Made by a program: the position numbers and the translations under genes. The notes beneath the pieces were generated by a model, which did not search any database, was not told the DNA's origin, and worked only from the letters and a program-made list of their open reading frames with translations. A DNA stretch of 64,000 bases, taken from Phlebiopsis flavidoalba (Eukaryota; Basidiomycota; Agaricomycetes; Polyporales; Phanerochaetaceae). The stretch lies in contig JAOCPU010000008.1 in the NCBI GenBank assembly GCA_035772785.1, positions 558,001-622,000 of the forward strand, in the 5' to 3' direction. Shown one piece after another: positions 34,866-46,692 of this stretch (position 1 is the first letter of the stretch; the number at the start of each line of letters is the position of its first letter).

Positions 34866-37610
34866 GGTCGAATGAGTGTTCGATGGATTGGCGGGAAGTA
34901 GGGTAAGTCTAAGGGTAGGATAAGCCGTCCAGTGGGGCGTCCGGTTCACCATCGAACTGCGACGATAGATTCTGCGCTACGACCGAAGACACTTCGGCGC
35001 AATCCGAGGATCGTTAGACATAGGATGGGGTTGAGTTCCCTTTCCCCGGTGTTGTCCTGTCAGGGGATATAAAACACCATTGGCAAATTGAGGGGCAAAG
35101 GAGAAGGGGTGAGGGGTAGGACCCCCCACTACCCCCCGGTCGGGCGAAGTTGGGATTAAACTGACAATCTGGTATTATGTCACCATTGACGGTGGAAGGT
35201 GGGCGGCCGCTAATCACTGTTGTTTGACCGTGACCGCATTGTTATCCCGCGAGGAGCGCATTGCCCGCGTAACATTGAGGGTTCCGAGAAAGGGGCTGCT
35301 AGAGAGAAGGACTGCTAGAGGATCCTTGAGCCGAAATCGACGGTGCGGTTTGATGAGGGCGTGGGTAGGACTGCGCGAGAGGGGAACTAGGGCATGATGC
35401 CCGGTAAGTGCCAGGACGATGCATTTCGGGACTAGAGAGGGGAAGATAGACTCTTAGCTTTGTTCCTTTGTTCTGGGTTGACGTCCAATGTGTCGAAACG
35501 AAGTGGTCGCACGGGTAGGTCTGGCATGGGCCCGTGTCCATGACGATTCGAGAGCGCGTCCGCGATGTTGCGAGTCTACGCTGCTCCTCCAACCTTGCTT
35601 GGAAACCCAAGCTCAGCGCAAAAACTGTAGGGCGTCCCTTGGCGTTGTACGCGATATGGCACTCGCGATAGTACAAATTTGGCACATGAGCGAGGTCGCA
35701 AGGTCGGACATTATTGGAGGCCGTTGGTTGTTTACGGGTCGGAATTAGTACTAGGACTCATAGGCCTTAAATAGTGAGAGCACAAATTACATTCGCGGTG
35801 CGTAAGGCAATATACAGAGAAGTGCATAATGCGGGGCGCAGTAAATCACAATATGAGAGCGCCGGGCTGCGTCCAAGATTGCGAGAATGCAAGTTGCAAT
35901 GGTCGCTGGGACGTAGCCTGGGCAACGCGATTGTTCCCCACGCTGTGGCGCATTGTATCCCACGTGGCTCAACTCGCCGGGATAGGGACTGGCCTTCTTG
36001 AATTCGGCTGTGGGTATGCGGACAAACAGGCACCTTTGCGAGTACGTCGGTCCGTGAGATCTACTGGTTTGGATAATTAATAATCCAATGGTTTGTAGCG
36101 GAAAGATCGGTCAAAATGAAATGACCAACAGTCCCAAGTGGTAGAGAGGCTCGCTCTACGATTTTTTTGACATATTCTAAATGGTACACCCTTGTAGGAC
36201 ATTGCGATTACCCAGGTCTGGTACGGCTGAACGGGACATTTGGAGGGACTCTGTCTATACATGCAGCCGGTGAATAGTGCACAGCGTAGAGCAAGTGCTC
36301 CATCAGCAGCATATCGCGCCCCGGTACCGGACTGAATAGCAATGTACACTTCGAACGCATGCACCTACTCACACCTGCTCTATTTGGGCCTGACGGTCGC
36401 TGATGCGGCTTAGTAATCCCGGCGGTTCCACGTAGGCCACGGCGGGTACTTCGAGCGCCCGCGCGCAATACTTGGGCGCTGATACTTTGGCCGACGCGAT
36501 TCCATGTTGCCCCGTCACGCCCTTCATCCGGTCCTTGCACGAATTTGACCGTCACCCTTCTCCCCCATTCCTCGTAGATTAGTATTCATTGACCTCGGTG
36601 CCACTCCGATGTTCTAATTGTGGGAGCTTCCGCGTCCGAGCTTGGTTCCGTCTATACACACATTCTCACGTTTCAGAATTCTGACTAAGCCCAAGCCGAA
36701 TTGGTCCATTCGAAGAGATCAAAGGATGGAAAATCCACCAGCAGAGCATGTCTCGAGGATCACCAACGGATGTGTGTGACGGGACAAAGAGTTCATCCAT
36801 GGAGGGGTCGGATACTTAGAGACGGCACGCGAACTGAGGGTTTGTCGAGGATATCTGAAGGTTAAACGTTGGTCCCACAAGTCGTGTGGCGCTTGGCGGA
36901 GTGCTTGACACTCTCGCGCGACGCTTAGAATCCCCTAGTGAATCCCCCGCTTCATTCACCTAGCTGTCTCAAACATCAGGCTAGCCAAAATTTGTGGACC
37001 CGACGTCTCCGCCAGGCCTGGTCCTACGCAGCCCTTGCATCTGATCAGCCCGGAATGTAGGGAACCTTCAAATCCCTTCTACCCTCACAAAGCTACCACA
37101 TGCATACTCATGGTTATCCCCGGGCAGACCCCAGCAATCGACCGTCGCCGGACAGTGGTTTGCGTCTGTTCTGCTAATTACGAATCATCGTTGTGAAGCA
37201 CAATAGACGGCTTTTGTCACGTCTTGTACACTCCATGGGGCGGAAACTTCCGCCTCCCTCCGGCAGATTAGTAGCCACTCGCCGCGGTGAGGTATCGCTA
37301 CTATGGCGGCTGTGCGGCTCTATCAACGTCAACATGGGAATGGGGTTCATGGCCCGGGCCATTGCTCGACGATGGAAATATCCGTTTTCACCCGCGGTAC
37401 AGTATTGTGAATAACTATGCCTGCGAAACGATACGATAAAGTGACCCATATCGTTCTCTCTCGAGTTAGCGTGTTGCCATTATCTCACTGCTAATTGTCT
37501 GATGTATATGACGTCTGAGTAGTATCCAAACGAAGGATACCACATCTAGCAATCAGCCTTTCCATCGTCTGCTGACGCTCTAATGCCACACCATCGCACC
37601 ATTCAAACAG
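34866..37610. other. Long region without recognised genes
   Basis: No conserved domain, complete mobile element, terminal repeat or RNA gene is visible on either strand. Frames of 60-130 codons (for example 35299-35685 minus, 36208-36555 minus) look random. Old transposon remains too diverged to read by eye are possible. Confidence 0.35.
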
Positions 37611-37616
37611 CACGCG

Positions 37617-38601
37617 TTGAAAGTTCTTTCAACACACGTTCCCTCTCCTCTCTATTACGACCCGGGACTCTGCCATCCCCCAGCCATTGCTCCACCCCAC
37701 ACCACCTACGCACCCTTCCTCAGTAACCCGCTACCGCCAAACTTGAATCAGCTACTTCAACAAGTCGGTATCCAACCATGCGCCTGGCGCCGAAACCAGG
37801 ACAAACCCGAACCCAAACGACCCAAACAATGTCGTTGTGTCGCGGAGATCCGTGGTACCCTTGCGAGCTCTGCTCATGCGCACCGCTATTGTATGCTCAC
37901 CTTCCTGGACCTTCCTCCTACTCACTTCTTCTCTTCCTTCGAAGCGCCCGGTATTTTGGCTTCATCTTGTCGCTCTGGATTGTCTGGGAAACCCATGGGT
38001 TGAGCCTCTTCGACGAGTATTCGGTGGTAATCGGCCGGCTGCAGCTCCTGGGCAAGCCCGCGCAGATGGCGCACCCTTGGCGCACCTGGTCAAGCTGCCG
38101 GTCCTCAGGGACAAGACTGCAGTCAGCAGGGACGAACCCCAGCGAAAATCACGGGCAAAAACTTCGACTTCTTGATTAACTACTTTGCGAACCCATTGGA
38201 CTTTCGTCGGAAAGGGTAGACTCCATCTTGGTACAGTTCCGCGACCCAAGGACCCCGCCGCCACCTGCCGTGAGTCCCCACACTCCTTGGGCAAAGCCCA
38301 GCGATTCGTCACATCTGATGGTCACGACGCTGCACCCTGCCGTCTGGGACCGTCGACGTAACGCGCTACCGCCGGCCGGAGAGAGGCCGTCTGAGGACAG
38401 AGTCGAATATCTTTCGTGAGAGCCAGCCTCCTGCGGACGGTGACGAGGGACACCTCAGAGTCCGTGCGCAAGCATCGGTCACAAAGGCCATTGCGAAACA
38501 CGAGCGCCGGCGGCAATGGGTGCGGCAGTACGTCGAGCGGGTGGAGACTACGGAGTGGGCTGCCCCCCAGAACATTTCTGTAATAAGACAATATTTGTAA
38601 T
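37617..38601 (+). other. Unrecognised coding remnant
   Basis: Two stretches look coding but I cannot name them. The first, about 38030-38215, reads LAHLVKLPVLRDKTAV and then, after a frame change, FDFLINYFANPLDFRRKG. The second, about 38455-38600, reads ASVTKAIAKHERRRQWVRQY followed by VERVETTEWAAPQN and a stop at 38599. They combine hydrophobic spacing, charged helices and a natural end. Upstream, 37617-38000 is Pro-rich in one frame. Possibly one frameshifted protein of about 300 residues. No domain is assigned and no function is proposed. Confidence 0.35.
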
Positions 38602-38985
38602 ATAGTGTCTATCGTTTGATTTGCAGTGTTTCGTGCTGTAACATATTCGTTGAGAGATGAGGGAACCCTGGATTACATTAAATAAAGCTCGTCTTCTCCA
38701 AGCTATTTTGTTTAGTAGACTCTACGTAGCGTCTCCTCGTCTGGTAGTACGGTAAGTGCCCCCTATTATAAACCCTCGTGTTCCAGCGTCGGGTACGTAT
38801 CTCAGGGGCTATTAATTACCACTTCAGCCACAAACGAAGATAACCTTGTCGGTATACACGGTGACTCGAGTTTGCTATCTCAACGATCGTGGCCACGCAT
38901 AAAACGTATCGGACCGATTGTAGCTCATGGCGAAGCCGGCGCGATAACTGCGAGGCCTTGCGCTTATATACCGACGACCGCCTAC
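38602..38985. other. Intergenic, probable UPRT promoter
   Basis: No coding signal. A TATATA stretch at 38965-38970 lies shortly before the first uracil phosphoribosyltransferase blocks. Confidence 0.35.
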
Positions 38986-38989
38986 ACAA

Positions 38990-40121
38990 AGGTCTCCTTC
39001 TGCTCTCGAGCCACCACCAGGTAAGAGTGCGGGTACACATTCAGCTCATTCTGCATTAATGTCTAGCCCTTGTCCACGTCTTGGCGCATCCCGTGGTGAT
39101 TTTTTCATGCGCGGATAACTCAAAGCTGCGCGAATCGAGCACGTTCCCCTCGAAGGAGTTCCGAGAGGTATGTAGTATGGCACGTCAATGTTCTACACTC
39201 GAAACTTACAACCAGAACAGGGTACGCTCACGACATTAGCTTGCTGTTAGGCTATGAAGCCTACCTCGCACACTTGAGGAGGAGACTTACAGCGGTGTAC
39301 GATAATCCCATCTTCTAATGTTCTCGGAGGACTCATCAACTCGTAGCACAAACGCCTATCAGCACCTTCACACGGGATCAGTAATCAAGCCCAGGATTGC
39401 TCTTACCACCAGTCTTGCGTGCGGTGGGGGGCTTGGGCATGACCGACGCCTTGCTGACATTATTCCCGTGAGCAACGCGTAACTTACGTGCGTTGTATTG
39501 ATGTTAACATGAAGCATAGCGCCGCGTCAGTGTATCAACCTAGGCATCTTCCGGGAGAAGGTTTCGCTGCAGCCCGTGGAATGTACGTTCTGCTGCGAAT
39601 CATGAGCGAAACACTTGTTGAATGTGATTAACAGACTACTCGAAGCTCCCTCCCAACCCCCAAGTCCCCCCCCCCCCTTTTTTTCGATCAGGTACTCCTC
39701 CTGGATCCATTGATTGCAACCGGTGAAGGTACTGCAGTTGCTGCATTGAACATGATGCATTGGGAATGGGGTGTTTCCTCGTATGTTACAGGCAGCTTAC
39801 ACTTAGTACCGCTACTCACTTTCTCTATAGTGACCCAGATTAAGCGCTCGCCTTTGCGTTCTTGCTTCGCAAACGGGTCTTGCGCATGTTCAGAGCGAGT
39901 TTCCTGGTCTCGAGGTGTGTGTGCAGCGTAGTACTGGATTAACTCTTGCCTCCACATACCTCTCTCAGATCTGGGCAGCGGCCGTTTGACCCTGAACTGA
40001 CCAAGGATGGTCTCATCGCCCCCCTGGCTTGGGGTGACACTGTACGTCGCGTTCATGAGCAAATAAAAGCTAGAATATTAATATAACCTCTTCACAGGGA
40101 GACCGACTGTACAACACATGA
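38990..40121 (+). CDS. FUR1: Uracil phosphoribosyltransferase, frameshifted
   Basis: Pyrimidine salvage enzyme making UMP from uracil and PRPP in the cytosol. Blocks in order: VHVLAHPVV (about 39073), STFPSKEFRE (about 39138-39168), TFTGSVIKPRIAL (about 39365-39405), LGMTDALL (about 39432), IFREKVSLQPVE (about 39546-39580), YSKLPPNPQ (about 39635), the PRPP loop LLDPLIATGEGTAVAALNMM (about 39696-39753), CVLASQTGLAHVQSEFPGLE (about 39855-39915), IWAAAVDPEL (about 39968), KDGLIAPLAWGDT and GDRLYNT before the TGA at 40119. The PRPP loop normally reads ATGGTA; here an extra Glu codon gives ATGEGTA. The intron before it holds a C12T7 run (39666-39684). The initiator ATG is not found. Several frame shifts occur in the first half, while the last three exons splice cleanly. 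Loss could be tolerated because this is a salvage enzyme. Confidence 0.8.
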
Positions 40122-40495
40122 GGCAGCGGTAAAGCTGTAAGAATATCTTGGAATATCTGGACTGCAGGAGACTCTGTATAATAAAGAGCCATTTTCTTAT
40201 GTAATGAGACGACGCCCGACAGGCACCGGACCGGTGGGTGACCCGATGTGAATTGCATCCCGATTTGGGCAAACTGCTTACGTAGATGACCGCCTGAACA
40301 TTTTTTCTCGCAAAGCGGTAAGACAGTTATAACGACTCCGACGGTAAGACTGTGGTCTATTAGACGCCATCGTTGTTCAACCCCACCGATTGCACAATCG
40401 CGCGGCGTGCCTCTGCGAAACTTTTTATAAAACATGGGTGCCTCTCTAACCTACTTACACTCCCTTTCCCGCCGCGGGTACAGTATCACCACAGC
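40122..40495. other. Intergenic between FUR1-like and MET10-like genes
   Basis: No coding signal; presumed terminator of the first gene and promoter of the second, with a CT-rich leader just before the ATG at 40496. Confidence 0.4.
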
Positions 40496-43400
40496 ATGGC
40501 TATCGAAGTCATGACTGACCGGTGGTGCTTCGACACCGACCACCGCGGACGCATTTCTGTGCCCCCCTCGCACCGGCCTGAAAAGCATTGTGTCAGCATA
40601 GAGCTTGGCAAAAATTCTCCTAGCAGTCGCCTCGCCTCTGCTTCCACCACCATCGAACTCATTTCGTCTAGGTCGAGCTCTAGCGTCCTTCGTCTATGAC
40701 CTTGCCGAGCAGGCAGGCTTTGGTACGCATACCAAGTCACTGGGCTGGAAACGATTACAGCGCGGTGCTGCCACCTCACGTTTCGTTAGCCTGCAAACGC
40801 GAGCGGGAGCTGGCCTGAGCTTGGCCGGCAGGCTTTCGCAAGGCTCCAGCAAGGATGCGTCCAAGCCCGCCGTCCTCACCGCCTACACTACCCCCACTGG
40901 CCTCCTGCGGTCATGACACCAGTCGCTCTCGCATCTCCCTGCTCCTACAGCTAACCGCAAGGTAGTATTGCAAGTGCCCACGGCTACCCCTATTGGAGAG
41001 AGCTTTGCACTCTCGCCCGACTCTCGCGCCGTTCACCCCTGCTCTCGCTATATTCCCGGAGCACTTCACCGTCCTCCTGTCTTCGACTCCCCAGGAATCC
41101 GTCGATATCGCCGCTCTCGCATACGAGCTCAAGGACACTCATGTTGTGCACTTCTTTGATCACCACAGCGCGGCTCGCGAAATTGGACACTCGTTCACCA
41201 CGCTCGCCCCCTCTCTGCTAACAAAAGGTCTCTGAAGGACGGCCTCGCCCACGCGGGGTACGGCTACTTCGATTACGTCGGAGACAAGGACGCCGAGGTC
41301 GTTGTCGTTGTGCCGAACGGCCCCTCTGGCTAACGCCGCTCGCGCCTCTCGCTACTCGTGCGAGTGGCTTCGGAGTGGTGGTCGTCCGCGTCCTCCGCCC
41401 CTGGGACGAGGAAGAGCTGCGGAACGCCATTCCCGCATCTGCAAAGCGTGTACACGTCCTGGACGATGTACCCACGGAGCTCGCACAAGGCGCGCTGTGT
41501 ACGGCGATGTATTGTCGGCTCTTTTTCGACCCCACGCGTCGTGGCCCCGTTGTCAAATCTCACCGTATCACGCCCACTCTACACGCAGTCTTTCCTCGCG
41601 GACTCCCTCCAGCTTCACGGCCTTCTTCCGTGGCCTGGCACCGCTCCCTCGCCGGCGTTACGCTCGAATCTGCAAGCGAGAAGAAGCTGCTCTTCTTCAC
41701 CACACCCGGATCGTCTCTCGCTGGGCTGCCGTCCCACTGTCGAGCAGACCTTCCTCGCACATCCATCGATATCGGCGCGGCAAGTGACGGATCACGATGT
41801 CTCTTCTCGAAGCCCTGGCGGCGTAACAGCTGAAAGGATCGTCCTCGGGCAGAAGGATGCTGAGCAGTTTGTCCCTGCTTCTCTCCTTCTTCCTGTGTCT
41901 CCCCGACAGCCACAGGCGCGTCCGGACTTCCTCGCGGTGACGGATCAAGTATTGCTCAAGTCTCACGACATCGTCTCTCACGCGAAGGCTGGCTCTCCCC
42001 TCCTCGTTGTCAGCTCTTGGTCGCCAGTCGAGTGGGTGCGAACCTCCCCGCAGAAGTCGTTGACTCTGTCCGTGAGCGTGGCTTGCGTCTGTACACGATC
42101 AACGCGCAAGGGGCTGCCGAGCAGCTTGCGGGTGCAGCAGGTGCTCAGCGCGACGCGGTTGAGAAACGTTGTGGCTCTTCTCGCGTTCTTGCGACTTTAC
42201 CTCGGCAAGAAGGCAAAACGAGGGTGTCATCGCGAAGCTCGTCCAGAAGGTCGGTCGGCGAGTCCGTCTACGGTATCAGCCTCGCGAAGATTGGTGCACG
42301 CGCATGGGCTGCCGTTGGCCGAGCTTGACCTCCCGGTAGTCGAGAAGCCAGAGCATGCTACCACTCTCAGAGAGCTTCGAGTTCAACGCGATCGCTATCG
42401 AGACGGAGGACGGCGAGACCGTTTGTCAACGGCGCTCACGTTGGCTCGTGGCACGAGGCAGCGAAGCACCTCCTCTTCCGCCCCGCCTTCAACGCTGTTG
42501 ACGGCCCCCTTCTCCTCCTTTGATCAGAACCCGGCTCTTCGTCCAGAGCTTGAAGAGCGGACGTTCTTGGTCACCTGTACCGTCAACAAGCGCCTCACTC
42601 CTCTCGACTACGACCGCAACGTCTTCCATCTCGAGTTCGACACTCGCGCGGCACAGGTCTCAAGTACGACATCGGCGAGGCGTTGGGTGTGCACGGCTGG
42701 AATGACGAGCAGGAGGTTGTTGGAATTCTGCTCGTGGTGGCGTATGGCGTCGACCCGAAACCGTCTCATCACCATCCCTGTCCCCGACTTTCCGACCGGC
42801 TCCCGCATGCACACGCGCACTGTCTTCCAGGCTCTCCAGCAGCAGGTCGACCTCTTTGGCAAGCCGGGCAAGACATTCTACTCGGACTTGGCAGAGCACG
42901 CTGCGTCTAAGCCGGACAAGATGGCCTTGCAGTTTATCGGCTCACCTGAGGGCTCGGCGACGTTCAAGAAGCTGTCGGAGAAGGATACTGTCACCTTCGC
43001 CGACATCTTGCACGCCAGTACGAGACTGCGCGTCCCGGCATCGAGACGCTTTGCGAGCTCATACGGCGACATCAAGCCTCGTCACTACAGTATTGCGTCC
43101 TTCGCAGGCTGTCGTCGGTGACCGTGTCAAGATATCCTTATCGTCGCCGTCGACTGGGTCACTCCAAGTGGTACGTTGCGCGGTGAGGTCTATATAAAGT
43201 TCCGTTCGATGGAGCTGACCGTCAAAATTTACATAGGCTCTCCTCGCTACGGTCAGTGCACGCGCTACCTCGCGAGTCTAAACCCCCCCCCCTTCTCCCT
43301 CCCCCCCTTCTCCTACTGTTGGATACGCGCCTCCCCCCTATGTTATCCCTAGGGCCAGGAATGGCACACCGTCTCTATCAAGCCCAGTGTCCATGAAGGT

Positions 43401-44071
43401 TCGTTCTGCCTTTGTGCTAGCCCCGCATCGCATGTTGAACATGACCGCGCGTTATCTAGCTCTCCTCGGACACAACCATGCAGCCTCTCTATCATGGCCT
43501 GGTCTTTGGTAACGCTGTGCTGCACCCTTCCGTGCCTTCTTCCAGTACCGTGCATTGCTTGCTTCTCAAGAGTGTACCGATTGGCCCACGTACTACTACT
43601 TCGGCTCGAGGCACCCGCAGTCGGCAAAGAGTACCTCTAATGGAACAGAATGGACTTCTCTTCCCCATTTTTTTTCCCCGTATTCTTGGCTTGACCCCCT
43701 CCCTATTTTACTCCAGCGGCAGTTTACTACCCAACAACTGTTATGCTCGACTGGCGTCATCACACCCGGGCTGGCCTTGCCTTGATCTCTGACGTACGCA
43801 AGAAGAAAGACGCAAGAAGGGTCTACATCCAGCACAAGATGCAGGAGGATTCGAAGGGAGCTTGCGGAGATTGCTTTACAACAAGCAGGGTTGGTCTTCT
43901 AGACTTTGCGGCCCCACACACGGCCTGTCCCTGACGTCTACCACGAGGCGTTGGTTTCCCGCTCTGATTTGAGGCACTCCACGGACCTCTTCAAGGCAGG
44001 TGCGAGAGTGCTGGCAAATATCTTGGAGGATCTGAAGAGGAGGAGCGTTACGTTCTCGAGGTGTCTACTAG
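40496..44071 (+). CDS. MET10: Sulfite reductase [NADPH] flavoprotein component, heavily frameshifted
   Basis: Cytosolic subunit that passes electrons from NADPH through FAD to the siroheme subunit reducing sulfite to sulfide for cysteine and methionine synthesis. The span fits a Met10-size protein of about 1,050-1,100 residues. N-terminal pyruvate-ferredoxin-oxidoreductase-like part: FVYDLAEQAGFGTHTKS (about 40695-40740), PQESVDIAALAYEL (about 41090-41130), AGYGYFDYVGDKDAEVVVV (about 41255-41310), VVVVRVLRPWDEEELRNAIP (about 41375-41432). Middle: GQKDAEQFVP (about 41848), KSHDIVSHAKAGSPLLVVSS (about 41959-42015). FAD domain: TFLVTCTVN, YDRNVFHLEFD (about 42609-42643), ALGVHGWND, TVFQALQQQVDLFGKPGKTF (about 42820-42880), ALQFIGSPEG, DIKPRHYSIAS (about 43068). 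NADPH part: GQCTRYL, AGLG region, YYYFGSRHP (about 43590), VYIQHKMQEDS (about 43821), EEERYVLEV (about 44033). At least ten shifts interrupt it. Confidence 0.85.
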
Positions 44072-44433
44072 GCTGATACATAGTTTCGTCGTTTGTTTAC
44101 GTCTATACAAATTTTTCTCATACACTACAAGTGACATATTGCTCTGCTCATCTTGCGCGTGAAAACTGATGCTCGTTCTGAACCCAGATCAGCGACGCAC
44201 GGGGATAACGGACCAATGCACAATTATGTCCATAGCGATGTGCTCCGCCCGCCATCAGTTTGCAGGTCGGAGTCGGACAAAGGCGCGTTTCTACACGGGG
44301 GGGGGGGGGGGCCCAGTGAAACAGTCATCGTCACATGCGTGCAGCTGACTCTTCCCCAGAGCTATCCACGACACGGCCGGCCCCGTCTCTTTTTCTTTCG
44401 CCTTCCGGACGGCCCCCCAATAAAATCGTTTTC
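44072..44433. other. Intergenic with 15-base G run
   Basis: Presumed 3' end of MET10 and promoter of the GH9 gene. Contains an uninterrupted run of 15 G at 44297-44311. No coding signal. Confidence 0.5.
44297..44311 (+). repeat. Poly-G tract, 15 bases
   Basis: Fifteen consecutive G, about 120 bases upstream of the GH9 start codon. It could fold as a G-rich structure or be a consensus artefact. Confidence 0.9.
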
Positions 44434-46692
44434 ATGACGCCCCTCGCAAGGACTTGTAGTACACTACTTATCCTATTGTCTTCTACTTCACCTCACGGAC
44501 TGCTCAACCTCGACACTAACCTAATCCCTCGCCGATGGACGCCTCCAAATGCGACTTTTGGATCAGAGACCAGCGGCCTATGATTTCTTCCAGCAGCGCG
44601 GTGCCCATCCATCATGGGACGCTCGATACTAGGCTCTGCTCACCTAATACTTCTACGAGGCGAGCAACGGAGTGGAGGAAGCTACACCTAGTACGCAATC
44701 TGCGTTTCCGTGGTCCGTGTAATGGGACAGTGTCACGGGCGACGGGAAAGGACGGTTCGGTCTCGACCCTCGATTCCTAAGGTGGAGGCTTATTAGCGGC
44801 ATCCACTGGAAGGAGTTACTTTACCAGCTGTGCCTGGGACTGTGACATAGTTATTCATGTCAACCAGACTACATTAAATACACCTTCCCGACAAATGGGT
44901 GGGTCCCAAAGCCGTTTAGTTGACTAAACACGTCTTCACATTGTATATGCTAGTCACACATTAATACTCCATCATAGTCAATTTGCTGGGGGTTGCACTG
45001 GATGTGGGTCGAGGTTACGAGCTGGCAAATCAGGCCAAGCGTACCTGGGGACGACTTGCTCAGATGGAGTCTAGATTGGCTCATGAACGGTACGGTCGAA
45101 AGATATAATGAAACGCGCACTTTCTCATACGAACCAGGCACACTCCGCGAGCCCGGATGTCCTCTATGTTCAAATTGGAGACGCGGGCGGATCTCGACAA
45201 TGCGTACTAGGGGGGGGGACCGCGACCTGGGACCGCGAGCATACCCACTCCCAGAACAACGTCTTTCCCTATTAACAGCACTAGGTACGTAGCAAATTCG
45301 CTTTAGCTGTGAACCTTCTCATCGAAGTGAACGCTCAGCCCAGGAACCGACGCGGCTGCACTCAAGCCCGCTGCTGCCTTTGCCGCATGTTCGGCGTTGT
45401 ACAAATAATCGAACGCTCTCAAAGTCGGGAACCACAAACCTTGCGACCAAAAATCCAAAAACTCACTCCTATGCTCCAATCTTCTTCAACACGCCCAGGC
45501 AACTTGTACTCGTTTGCCACAAACAGCTCTATACCTCTAAGTTACATATCAAAACGTCGGTACCCTCTGTGGGCCAAGCATACGCATCTTCGGGATACGG
45601 CGATGATTGTGTTAGCCATCGCCGAGCTGTTCTTGGCCACTAGCAGAGAACTCGACCGATCGTTACTCGTCGCAGGCCGTCAAAACTTATCAACAAGAGC
45701 AGCTCAGCTCCCACCTCAAAGGCGACGCGGGGTATTCAACTGGGATGAAAAATCCCCAGGGGTAGCGATTTTGGGGGCGCGCAGATCGCCAAAGCTTACT
45801 CGTATCTCGCGAACGGCGCGAGCGATTCCTGGAAGGCCGATGCTGAGGCCTACCTTGACCGTATCGTCAACGGAACAAGCCGAGCATTCCTTACTCCTGG
45901 TAACTACCACGCATGTTGCTAATTTTTTTGTACTAATCCGTCACCATGTTAGGTGGACTGCTGTATTACACGGGCGACTCAGACGATGCCACGCTGAACC
46001 CGCGCTGAATGCTGCCATGCTCCTTGCTCGGTTTGCAAACGCTGGCCTATCCACTACATCGTCGGACAAGGAGTCTTCATACAGGCAATTTGCTCAGTCT
46101 CAGATTGATTACTTCCTGGGCAATAATCCCATGACAGGTGAGTTATACGCATATGTCACTCGGTGTCTGTAGGATATTCAATGACACACCTTTAGTACCT
46201 TACATGGCTGGGCTGCACCCCAACTCTCTCCCTCGAACCCCCACTCCAAGCCGCATTGGCCACTGGAGCCGAGCCCAAAGATATTGCCAATATCGACACA
46301 GTCCCCGCTACACGAAGCCTATGTTCTATATGGCGGAGTTGTTGGAGGACCTGACCAAAATGACCAATTCTGGGACCTACGCAGTGACTGGGTGCAGAAT
46401 GAGGTTGCTCTGGATTACGTCGCTCCTATTGTGACGATCGCCGCTCATGCACTCGTTAACGGTACGGAGATCCTTATTACACCCAAGTACAGGCCGGCTC
46501 CTAAGAGGAAAAAACGGCCGAAGGGCGAGCCTTGTGACGCGGCAATTACAGCCGGATGCTCGAAACACGGTGGCTGGAGGATTGGGAAGATTGTAGTTGG
46601 GCTCTGTCCTGGGTGCTGTGGGTCTGGTCGTCGTATCGCTAGGCCTGTTCTGGATCATCCTTGAGTGGAGGCGGAGAACGAAGAAATTTTGA
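44434..46692 (+). CDS. Glycoside hydrolase family 9 endoglucanase with C-terminal membrane anchor, frameshifted
   Basis: An inverting beta-1,4-glucanase. A signal peptide MTPLARTCSTLLILLSSTSP opens the product at 44434. Catalytic-domain blocks: NATFGSETSGL (about 44551-44583), FFQQRGAHPSWDARY (about 44588-44630), DYIKYTFP (about 44868), ALDVGRGYELANQA (about 44996-45035), LRWSLDWLMNG (about 45060-45092), VDNAYWGGDRDLGPRAYPL (about 45195-45250), VPSVGQAYASSGYGDD (about 45558-45606), FNWDEKSPGVAILGA (about 45738-45780), GLLYYTGDSDDATLNPALNA (about 45956-46012), QSQIDYFLGNNPM (about 46096-46134), WDLRSDWVQNEVALDYVAP (about 46371-46428) with the acidic catalytic region NEVALDY. A cysteine pair PCDAAITAGC precedes a helix VLGAVGLVVVSLGLFWIILE and the basic end WRRRTKKF. 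The membrane anchor is a known variant in Agaricomycete GH9. Frame shifts occur near 44582, 45110, 45640, 45775, 46300 and 46605. Confidence 0.85.

Noticed and set aside
34866..37610. A transposable element in the gene-poor stretch
   Set aside because: No reverse transcriptase, integrase, transposase, terminal repeat or target duplication could be found by eye.
41358..43121. A 587-codon open frame on the plus strand
   Set aside because: It alternates between MET10-like blocks and non-homologous filler; it is a chance product of paired indels, not a separate protein.
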